Assembly (NCBI GenBank): GCA_963971225.1
Contig: OZ020267.1
Span: 69,066,718-69,130,717 of the forward strand
Source: Melieria omissa
Lineage: Eukaryota; Arthropoda; Insecta; Diptera; Ulidiidae
Length of the DNA stretch: 64,000 nucleotides
Direction of reading: 5' to 3'
Part shown: piece by piece, positions 54,910-64,000 of the stretch
Layout of the letters: each line of letters opens with the position of its first letter
Position numbering within the stretch: the first letter of the stretch is position 1
Notes under the pieces: model-generated
Told to the model about the DNA's origin: nothing
The model's database searches: none
The model's input: the letters and a program-made list of their open reading frames with translations, nothing else
Position numbers and translations under genes: made by a program

Positions 54910-57290
54910 AAAAAAAACATATTGTCCGTAAAGTTAATAATAATGTTCGAGGCATCAAATTTTCTCAAATCAACTTTGTTCAAAATCTTTACATCAGCAC
55001 TTAAGCTTTCAAAACCTGCAGTGAATTCAGTTTTAAATAAACACTGCCACAATTTTCTACTAAAACATGTATGTATGTATTTGTGTGTGTGTGTAGTTGT
55101 CAAGATTTAAAAGCATGCCAACGTTTTTAGAAAACAATCAGAATAAATTATAGCAAGTGTGTCTTTAGTTTAGTGAAATGTTTGAGGATTTGGTGAATGT
55201 GGCAAAGCTGCAGGATTTATGCTTTTACGGCTACACACACAAACAATTGTTTGCTTATAAACTTACATGGCTTTAAGCAGTCAGGCTAAGTGTTGAAAAG
55301 TGTCTACTACTTTAGTGACAGGTAGACACACATACACACGCATACACACACACACGTACACGAGGCCTTTCGTAGAGCACAAAAATAAATCGATGCTGTG
55401 CATCTATGAGCAGCTAACAAAAAGTGACTAAAGTACACGTACTGACTAAGGACAAGAGTGAGGCGGCAAGATAACTTCGTAAAGCAGCAAGCAGGGTGGC
55501 CAGTTTGTTGATATTGTTGTTGTCACTCTTCGATGTACAGGAAGCAGTCAGTCAGTTCGCATGGCAACCATTTACAACTTCTGGACACGGCATGTTGCAA
55601 TTCAATTAATCAAAGACACCAATACAAGCACACACACATACACACATAGAGATACACGTACACTGTTGCAAGTGTTGGCACAACGAAGGCATCAGGCAAT
55701 ATGACAGCAACGAAGCATACGAAATTTCTGCCTCCTTACTTCTAATGCAATTTTTCATTTTCAATTTTAAAATCTTAATTGCAGGACATGTCGGTAGGCA
55801 AAAGCAAAGGCACAGCCAGGACGTCACAACAGCAGCTGGCTGTGAAATGGTAGCAGCTATGCTTCGCAGACACACAGATATAGGCCGGCAGACAGACAGA
55901 CAGACAGACAGATGGCAGCATGGATGGTTGGATGGATGGATGGATGGATGGGTGTTTGAGAGTGGACAGTTGGCATGTCTCTGTCACTTGGCTCTAAGCG
56001 AGTTTCGAACGTTTTCTTGGGCTCTGTCGGCTATGGGTCCTGCTGCTGCTGCTGTTGTTGTTGCTCTAATGCTGTTTACTAGCATTTGTTGTTGTTTTTG
56101 TTACTGAATAAGGCACAAGTGCCAGCCATGACCAACAATGGTACATGGCAGGAATTTATGAATTGTTGGTTCTGTGCCCTTTGCAAACGTGGCATTGGCA
56201 ACAGCACGAAGCCAGAGGGGGAAAGACGACATAAACGATTATAAAATCATCATTTATCACATTATGTCACTTGGGTGATGAAGATGAAGATGCTGGCGGA
56301 AGTTTTAGCAACAAACAGGACAAGTTTGAAAAGCTGTAAAAAAAAATCTGAACATTCACGTAAAGATGGCAAGCAACAACAAGCAACAAGCTGCTGTGTT
56401 GGCAAATGAACGCAGCACAAACATGTTGGAACATTGGCTAGAAAAGGTCAGACTGTTGTTGTTATTTGTTGTTGTTTTTGTATTTGATGATGTTTGCAAT
56501 TACAATACCATTGCTAACGTTGCATTTGGTTTTTCCAGTTTGCTTTTTAAAATTCGAACGATTGCCATTAGTTGGGACAAGTTTGATTGTTGTTGTTATG
56601 CTGGTTTGAGGGTCTGTGCAGATAAGGCAGAAGAAACGCAAAAACAAAAAATATGGTAATTTCCGATGGCATTCTAATTGCAAGTGGCAAGTGACCGTAC
56701 AACAACTAATTAAGTGTTAATTGCGACCAGTAGTTGTTGGTTATTTCTGAAAAATAATGTAAGAGTAAAGGATACGAGCCAAAAGTTGGGATAAGTTAAG
56801 CAGATAGAACAGATTAATTAAGTTATTGCAGCCGAATTTTTATAAATTTTGTGTTTATGAAAATTGTCCAAGAATAATCAGTTGCCAGCGAGTGATCGAC
56901 TGAGTAAAGTGCCAATAATCAGGATTAGCTAAGGAAATAACGGAGACTAAATCCAGTTGTCTGTTACTGGGTAATTTTTGTTTTATTTATAATTCATTCA
57001 AATGTTCAAGTGTTTATTAAAATTACAGTTTTTTGAAGAATCAGTTTTCAGCGAGTGAACAACTGAGACAAAATCTAAGATGTAAACAATCGGGAAACAA
57101 ATTCAAGTCGCATATTAAAAAAAAAATCATATAAATGATTCTGATTTTACGAGTATAAAGTCCATGACCTTATCTACCCTCTGTGACCTTAAAAACCGGT
57201 AAAAGAATTAGTTAAAGAATAATTCTTCCATAGTTCTTTCTTATTTTCTAAAGATTGCAGCTGTAAAAACTAATTAAATTACCATGTATA
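54910..57290. other. Unique non-coding DNA with tetranucleotide repeats
   Basis: TG tract at 55082-55093, CA patches at 55329-55355 and 55629-55646. A CAGA run (55892-55911) is followed within 15 bp by a TGGA run (55922-55950). GTT and GCT runs lie at 56041-56065 and 56455-56475. ORFs at 55745-56107 and 56366-56659 are low-complexity and antisense-overlapped, so not called. Confidence 0.4.
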
Positions 57291-58550
57291 TCAGTATGAA
57301 GTGAGCCTTTTTTTGCGAAAATAAAACACTAATTTTTAATGGGAAACTAAAAAACATTTTATTCAAAGTATTGGCCATTGCTAGCCACACATTTTGTCCA
57401 TCTTTCAGACAATTTGTGGACACCGCGTCAATGGAATTGTTGGTTTTTTGAAGTAAACCAATCAGACACCCAACTTTCGACTTCCTCGTAGGAATCGAAG
57501 TGCTGCTCAGCCAATGCGTGTCTCATCGATGAAAACAAATGGTAGTAGGAAGGAGCCAAGTCTGGTGAATACGACAGGTGGGGTTGCAGCTCCCAGCCAA
57601 GTGCTTTCATTGTATCCTGAACCGGTCTTGCTTTGTGTGCAGGTGCATTGTCATGGAGAAAAATTACCTTGCTGTGTCTTCTCGTCGTTTTTCGATCAAT
57701 GCATGGTTCAAATTGACCATTTGTTGTGAGTAGCGATCAGTATTAAGGGTTTCGCCAGGTTTTAACAACTCGTAATACTTCATGCCACTCTGGTCTCACC
57801 AAACACACAGCATTGTCTTCTTGCCGAATCGTTCTGGTTTTGCAGTCAATGTTGAAGGTTGTCCCGGACTAACCCATGATTTTCTACGTTTAGGATTCTT
57901 AAAATAGATCCATTTTTCATTGCCAGTAACAATTCGATGCAAAATTGATTTTCTTTCCTGTCCTTGAAACAAAATTTCACAAGTGTTTTTTCGGTTTTCC
58001 ATCTGCCTTTCGTTCAATTCATGTGGCACCCATTTTTCACACTTTTGGATCTTTTCCATAGCTTTTAAGCGGACAAAACTTGTTGCTTGTGTAACATTTA
58101 ACATTTCTGCCATTTGCTTTTGACTCAAAGTGTCATCTTTATTAAATATCGTTTGCAATTCGGCGTCTTCAAACTTTTTTGGTGGTCTTCCACGTTCTTA
58201 ATTTCTCACATCAAAATCATTGTTTATGAACCGTTGAAACCATATTTTGCATGTTGCTCTTGATAGACCATGATCACCATATGCCTTGACAAGCATTCGA
58301 TTCGACTCTGCAGCATTTTTCTTCAAATGAAAACAAAAAATTAATGCTTTCCGCAAATCATCACTATCTGGTACAAAACTCGACATTTTTAACACAATGA
58401 AATATGATGTTGTTTGTTCAATGACTTGATGTATACTTAATATGCTTGACAGATGTCATAGCAACAAAACAAAAAAAAAAAAATTAAGGCTCGTTCTCAA
58501 CAAATATTCCCTATCGAGACATTTGTATCTTGAGGCTCACTTCATACTGT
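57291..58550 (-). mobile_element. Near-full-length mariner (family 3), inactive
   Basis: Inverted ends TCAGTATGAAGTGAGCCT on the left and ACAGTATGAAGTGAGCCT (read inward) on the right. TA lies on both sides (57289-57290 and 58551-58552). Length 1260 bp is normal for mariner. Terminal sequence and transposase both differ from the other two families here. Confidence 0.9.
57359..58385 (-). pseudogene. Mariner transposase pseudogene (family 3)
   Basis: Start ATG at 58385 (MSSFVPDS). The helix-turn-helix region shows KNAAESNRML and CKIWFQRF. A stop lies right after DFDVRN (58198-58200). The linker motif WVPHELNE is present. The first catalytic Asp is changed (VTGNEKW, Asn for Asp), and the third is changed (APSYYHLF, Tyr for Asp). 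A stop replaces a residue after MLCVW, a frameshift precedes HDNAPAH, and another stop follows NQQFH. The frame still ends in ASNGQYFE, so length is preserved. The enzyme would be dead even if the stops were ignored. Confidence 0.92.
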
Positions 58551-58559
58551 TATACCTGG

Positions 58560-58936
58560 AGGATTTGAGGAGGAAGTGAGCAGATAGTAACTTTGAAAAA
58601 GTTCATTTTCATGGTTCAGTTATATGAAGCGCTGTGTAGATTTCAACATAAACTTATCTAAACTTTCGGAAAGTCTTGAAGCACATTCTGTGCTTTTGCT
58701 GTGCTTTCGGCTATGTCAAGACTACGTCTCACTGATTTAGGGCCAACGTTCTTCTCCATGTTAGATGAGGTCCCCAAGTATGCCTTTAGGTTGTTGCTGT
58801 AGTGTACCAGGAGCAGCCACATTCTAACTTTAACGTCTCCCATAACACTAGAAAACTCTAACCGACACCGCTAGAGACCAAACAAGGTCCCTATGTGGCC
58901 GCTCTGACCTGCCAGCTTACCTAACCTAACCTATCT
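58560..58936 (+). repeat. CCTAA-tailed retroelement fragment, family X copy 2
   Basis: The segment ends 'gacctgccagcttacctaacctaacctatc' near 58900-58935. The 50 bases before the tail parallel copy 1 (minus strand of 41081-41150). A 61-codon antisense ORF (58658-58843) has no recognised motif. 5' boundary unknown; it may reach the mariner at 58550. Confidence 0.55.
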
Positions 58937-60855
58937 AAACTTTTGCATCCTATCCTTTTCTAATCTAACTTAACCAAAACAATGAGTTTCTGCAAGTCAA
59001 CGACAAATACTGTCCACACATACATAAACAATTTTAATTTGCACAAACTTTTCTGTACAAATTAGTAGGAAATTTAAGTGCCCGTTATTGCCTCGCTGTC
59101 AGTGTTGTCCTTGTTCGGCCTCACATTGCAATAAGCTGCTGCTGCCGCTGCAGGCAATAAGCTGATTATATTAGTTGCTGTTGTTGTAATTAAGTTGTCA
59201 GATTTTTTGTTGGCAAGCTGTTGTTTCTATGCCATTTTCGAATGCGCTCTTGACACTTTCCACCCTGCTTCCACGTTGCTCATACGCCACGCTGACCGCC
59301 AATTCGTCAAGCCCGGACAATTTGTCATTTGTCGCTGCTGTGATTGACAGTGGAAAATGTTGCAAGCCTTTGCTAAATTAAAAACCCAAAAGCTGAATGT
59401 ACCATGACAACAACAACAAACACAACACTTGTGACAAAAATAAATGCGCCGCGTAACTGAAATTGAAACGAGCGCCAAAAGTGAAAATGCGTTTAATTAA
59501 AATTAATGTCGCGTGTGTTCTCGCCGAAACTACGAAACATCAAACTAATAACAACAACAACAAATAATAGTACAATATTGAATGCGAAATAATTTGGCCG
59601 CAATTCAATTGACCAAATCTAACAGAATTGCAACAAAGCCCAAGCATGCTGCGACGTTTGGAGATGTGAAGCAGGCCAGCGGCAATTTTCTGTCAAGCTT
59701 CAATTGCAATAATGGCAACGAAAGCGGCTGGTTGGCAGCTGAAAATCGATATTTGCGCCGCGGCGTCGATTTGCATCTGCTACATTGCAACATTGTGTGC
59801 GTGTGTGTGTGTGAGTGTGTGTATGTGAAAGCGTTTGTGCACGCTGCTCGCTTGTCGATCGCCCAAGTGGCTGACGGCTAAAGTTGTCAATTATGTTGGC
59901 CACATTCCGACAGCTTTATTTATGTTCCGACATAGTAATGGCTTAAATCGAGAGTGACAGTTGGGTTATTTTGTGGTCGGGCCGCGGGCCCGTTGCGTTG
60001 CTTCTATTTGCGGCTGCCGCTGCTGCAGGTCAGCAGCTACTTAGCGCCGCCATGTCGGTTTCATTGTGGCGCAGCGAAATTTATGGTTTCGGCCGCATTG
60101 ACTGCGGGCATTTTGGCATTTTCCTAATGACATCGATGACAAGTCACGTGGCGGCGTGACCACGCGTACGGCCTGCGGCTTGTCAATGCCAGTGCTTCAA
60201 GGTTAACAGCGGCCGGGTTATACAGTTGACGGCGCAGGCCTTGACGGCGACTTGCTGTGGGTGTGCTTTGAGTGGAGATGGAAAGCAACGGCACGTGGTG
60301 TTTGTTTAATATTCAATTAAAGTGAGCAAAAACATGTAGAAGCCGAGTATTGAGATGTTAAAAAAAAATCGGATATCAGAATTTGCATGATGAGGCAGCC
60401 ATGCAAATGCAAACAGAACAGAACATAAACATTTTTATTGAATTTTTGATTGAACATGGTTTTATATACAAGCGGCCAGTCCTGAGAGTTGGGATTTTAA
60501 TAAAAAAAACAGAAAAATGAAAAAGTGTAAATATAATTTTTAATATGTAAGGAAAAGCTTGGCAAACATTTTTTAAAGATTATTTATTGCAAATTTTTAC
60601 TATGAATACGTCATAAGTGATCTATGCGAGGAGAGCAGTTTTGAACCACTTTTTCTGGCATTCTTTCTACTAATTCTTAAAAATTTCCTCCTAAAATGAA
60701 GAAAATCTCATAATATTTTTAAGTATTCTGTCACTATAAAAGAAATAAATATACATAAATAAATAAATAAATAAATAAATAAAAACAAATAAATATATAT
60801 TTATACATATTTAATATATATATTTCTTATGAGGCGGAAATTTCAGATCATTTTA
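58937..60855. other. Unique non-coding DNA with microsatellites
   Basis: TG tract at 59795-59822 and an AAAT run at 60751-60796. GC-rich part 59700-60300. ORFs at 59582-59881 and 59227-59478 lack domains and overlap antisense frames. No exon called. Confidence 0.4.
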
Positions 60856-62135
60856 TCAGGTGTACAACTTTGCTTCCGCCGTTTCCCGATAGGTGGCTGT
60901 ACCGGCTGAGGCTGGTTGAAATACATAGATGGTAATGCCTTTAAAGTGAGTGTGGACAGTGCCTAACGAATTGTCATCGCCGTTTCAGTGAGAGTTGTTC
61001 TTGTTTTCGTATTATTGACGCTCGAAAATGTCCGTTTATGTGCCCAATTCTCGCCATTTGCGGGAAGTTTTACTTTTCTGTTACAATTCGAAAAAAAAAT
61101 GCAGCTGAAGCGCATCGAATGCTCTCAGAAACTTACGGTGATGCTGCTCTGAGTGAAAGAACGTGTCGGGAGTGGTTTCAACGTTTTAAAAATGGTGATT
61201 TCGATGTCGAAGACAAACATGGTGGTGGAAGAGAAAAAACCTTCAAAGATGAACAACTAGAAGCATTGCTTGATGAAGATTCGTGCCAAACCCAAGAAGA
61301 GCTTGCCGAATCGTTGGGAGTGAGTCAGCAAGCCATTTCAAAACGTCTCAAGGCCCTGGACATGATTCAGAAAGAAGGAAACTGGGTGCCGTACGAGTTA
61401 AAACCGAGGGACATCGAGCGCCGTCTATTTGTATGTGAGCAACTGCTTCAAAGACAAAATCGTAAGGGGTTTTTACATCGAATCGTAACCGGTGATGAAA
61501 AGTGGGTTCGATACGATAATCCTAAACGCAGAAAATCATGGGGAAAGCCCGGGCATGCTTCTTCGTCGAAGGCAAAACCGAATATTCACGGCGCCAAGGT
61601 TATGATTTGTATTTGGTGGGATCAGCTCGGTGTGATTTACTACGAGCTCTTAAAACCGGGTGAAACGATCACAGGAGATCGCTACCGAACGCAACTGATG
61701 CGCCTTAGTCGCGCGCTAAAAGAACAGCGGCCACAATATCAAGAGCGACATGACAAAGTCACACGACAATGCTCGGCCTCACGTCGCAAAAGTGGTCAAA
61801 AAGTACCTGGAAACGCTGAAATGGGAAGTCTTGCCCCACCCGCCGTATTCCCCAGATGTCGCCACTTCTGACTTCCACCTATTCCGTTCGATGGCACACG
61901 GCCTTTCAGATCAACATTTTCAATCCTTCGAAGAATTGGAAAAATGGATTGCTTCATGGATAGCGTCAAAAGAGGACTCCTTTTTTCGAGCCGGGATCCG
62001 AAAATTGCCGGAAAGATGGGAGAAAGTTGTCGCTAGCGACGGATAATACTTTGAATAATACATCTGTAAGCACTTTTTCGCAATAAAGCTTTTAATTTTG
62101 GAAAAAAAACGGCGGAAGCAAAGTTGTACACCTGA
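60856..62135 (+). mobile_element. Full-length mariner (family 1, copy B)
   Basis: 1280 bp with perfect inverted ends TCAGGTGTACAACTTTGC (continuing to GCTTCCGCCG), and TA on both sides (60854-60855 and 62136-62137). Both UTRs are complete. It is the same family as the deleted copy A at 10945-11684, with very few differences over the shared parts, so the family moved fairly recently. Confidence 0.95.
61028..62058 (+). pseudogene. Mariner transposase pseudogene, three lesions (family 1)
   Basis: Start ATG at 61028 (MSVYVPNS). All three catalytic Asp are present (VTGDEKW, HDNARPH, ATSDFHLF), as are the helix-turn-helix (CREWFQRF) and WVPYELK linker. Three lesions break it. An oligo-A run at 61091-61099 has 9 A where 8 keep frame. 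An 8-bp deletion lies near 61761, just before HDNARPH, relative to copy A. A C-to-T change makes a stop at 62044-62046, four codons before the normal end at 62056-62058. The longest surviving frame is 277 codons, containing the first catalytic Asp only. Confidence 0.93.
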
Positions 62136-62364
62136 TACAATAGAAACCGCTTTTGTAAACTCTCTTTTTAACGTATTAATTACTTTAAATGAGACACTTT
62201 CGTAAAAACACGAACACAGCTTTGAATGACCAATCAATGAGATAAAATATTTCGCCATAAAAATTGCAGTTGTAAACTTTCTCACTCATCGAACATTTTA
62301 TTATTTGCGTTGTCAGTTCAAGTGATGTTACTGTGTTATTCAAAATATTTTCAAAAACCTATTT
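62136..62364. other. Short unique spacer, nothing recognised
   Basis: AT-rich sequence between the mariner and the terminal satellite. No ORF with similarity. Confidence 0.4.
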
Positions 62365-63765
62365 ATGATTCTAAAACTTCAAAGAACAAAATCTCCTAAA
62401 ATTTCCCTTAAACAATTCTTTCTCCAAAAAATCCTTTTCAGAGGCCTAAATTCTCCCAAATCTCGAAAGAAATTTTCATTAAAGTTTCTAAAACAAATCT
62501 CTTAAAATGTCTCTTAAACAATTCTTTCTCCTAAAATTCCTTCTCAGAGATCTAAATTCTTCCAAATCTTGGAAGAAGTTTTCCCCTAAAGATTCGAAAA
62601 TTTCGAAGAAACAAATCTCCAAACATTTCTTCTCAACAATTCTTTCTCCTAAAATTCCTTCTCAGAGACTTAAATTTTCTTAAATCTTCGAAGAAGTTTT
62701 CTCTAAAGATTCTAAAACTTCTAAGAGAAAAAATCTCCTAAGATTTCACCGAAACAATTCTTTCTCCTAAAATTCCTTCTCAGAGATCTAAATTCTTCCA
62801 AATCTTGGAAGAATATTTCTCTTAAGATTCGAAAAATCCAAATAAACAAATCTCCTAAAATTTTTTCTGAACAATTCTTTCTCCAAAAATTCCTTTTCAG
62901 AGACGTAAATTCTCCCAAATCTCGAAAGAAATTTTCATTTCAAAGTTTCTCAAACAAATCTCCTAAAATTTCTCCTTAACAATTCTTTCTCCTAAAATTC
63001 CGTCTCAGAGACTTAAATTTTCCCAAATTTTGGAAGAAGTTTTCTCTAAAGATTCTAAAACTTCAAAGAAACAAATCTCCCCAAACTTTTTCTAAATAAT
63101 TCTTTCTCCAAAAAAACCTTCTCAGAGACCTAAATTCTCCCGAATCTCGAAAGAGTTATTCATTAAAGATTCTAAAACTTCAAAGAACAACATCTCCTTA
63201 AATTTCATCCAAACAATTCCAGAGATCTAAATTCTCTTAAATCTTGCAAGAATTTTTTCTAAAGATTCTAATACTTCAAAGAACAAAATCTCCTAAAATG
63301 TCTCCCAAACAATACTTTCTCTTAAAATTCCTTCCCAGAGACTTAAATTCTCTTAAATCTTGGAAGAAGTTTTCTCTGAAGATTCTAAAACTTGAAAGAA
63401 ACAAATCTCCCAAAACATTCTCCTAAGCAATACTTTCTCTTAAAATTTCTTCTCAGAGACTTAAATTCTCTTAAATCTTTGAAGAAGTTTTCTCTAAAGA
63501 TTCTAAAACTTGAAATCTCCTTAAATTTCATCTAAACAACCTTTCACCTTAAATTCCTTCACATAGACCTAAATTCTCTTAAATCTTGGAAGAATTTTCT
63601 CTAAAGATTCTAAAACTTCAAAGAAAAAAATCTCCTAAATTTTTTCTAAACAATACTTTCTCTTAAAATTCCTTCTCAGAGACCTAAATTCTCCCAAATT
63701 TTGGATAAAGTTTTCCCTTAAGATTCTAAAACTTCCAAGACACAAATCTCCTTAAATTTCGAGGC
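62365..63765. repeat. Satellite, unit about 117 bp, about 12 copies
   Basis: Modules 'acaaatctcctaaaatt', 'caattctttctcctaaaattccttctcagagac-taaattctc--aaatcttggaagaagttttctctaaagattctaaaacttcaaagaa' repeat with anchors near 62446, 62545, 62660, 62779, 62896, 63003, 63119, 63208, 63334, 63449, 63547 and 63672. Spacing is mostly 107-119 bp with some shortened units. Small Arg/Lys/Phe/Leu ORFs follow the repeat. Confidence 0.9.
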
Positions 63766-64000
63766 GATTCTTAGATATTCGAAGCGAAACTGGAATGTTC
63801 GAAGTCCTTTTAACCAAGTGCCTTAATATTCCATAGATTTTCAAAATACGCTTCAAAATAATTTCCGTGTTTTAAGTATTTCGATAGAAGCACTAACTGC
63901 AGCTCTTGTAATTTCCAATACTTCCTCTAAAATACACTTTGTTCACCCCTTCGAAGCTCAACATTTTGTATTAACCGTAAGGAACTTTGTAGAAGCCAAA
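63766..64000. other. Unique sequence to window end
   Basis: AT-rich DNA after the satellite decays. Nothing recognised. The sequence continues beyond the window. Confidence 0.35.

Noticed and set aside
62721..63426. Short basic ORFs in the terminal satellite
   Set aside because: Translations of the satellite unit on both strands.

Overview
The window looks like non-coding, repeat-rich chromosomal DNA from a higher fly. A tephritid fruit fly is my best guess, but that is inference. The reasons are an AT-rich background, abundant CAA/GTT and CA/TG microsatellites, several mariner elements, an RNase H-bearing LINE whose ORF1 ends in a DUF4780-like domain, and many small DNA transposons. There is no sign of bacterial gene structure. 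I found no convincing host protein-coding exon, rRNA or functional tRNA gene. The stretch could be a very large intron or an intergenic desert.

Layout. 1-10 kb: degenerate tandem repeats (1.02-2.20 and 5.39-7.11 kb). The second array carries an 82-bp TTAA-flanked insert and a solo LTR. Relics of two LINEs lie at 4.33 and 9.04 kb. 10-13 kb: a piggyBac-like MITE and a trimeric satellite (about 305-bp higher-order unit) split by an internally deleted mariner. 14-24 kb: unique DNA, an AGTAAGG-type minisatellite, a tRNA-derived SINE, rearranged LINE relics and a 93-bp tandem repeat. 24-27 kb: a hAT-like MITE, a second piggyBac-like MITE and a CR1-like LINE relic. 29-31.5 kb: an AAAAT array running straight into a GGAAA array. 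35.5-36.2 kb: a CTAAT/CGAAT array. 36.5 kb: a 155-bp hAT-like MITE. 38-39.8 kb: another satellite. 41-42 kb: a TTAGG-tailed repeat and a deleted mariner. 43-43.8 kb: a second AAAAT array. 45.8-51.3 kb: a full-length LINE on the minus strand with both ORFs open and a perfect 13-bp target duplication. 51-64 kb: a fourth TTAA MITE, a hAT-like MITE, a LINE relic ending in 11 CTAAC units, two mariners and a terminal satellite of about 117 bp.

The elements act on each other. DNA transposons and an LTR have inserted into satellites and left clean target duplications. The only element that looks capable of encoding its own mobility is the LINE at 45,789-51,297. Its 3' end is a short AACCTAACC tail. 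The same TTAGG/CCTAA motif ends an older copy of it, another RNase H LINE, a repeat family present twice and a tRNA-derived SINE. TTAGG is the ancestral insect telomere repeat, which flies have lost, so a shared CCTAA tail on several retroelements is the most interesting signal here.
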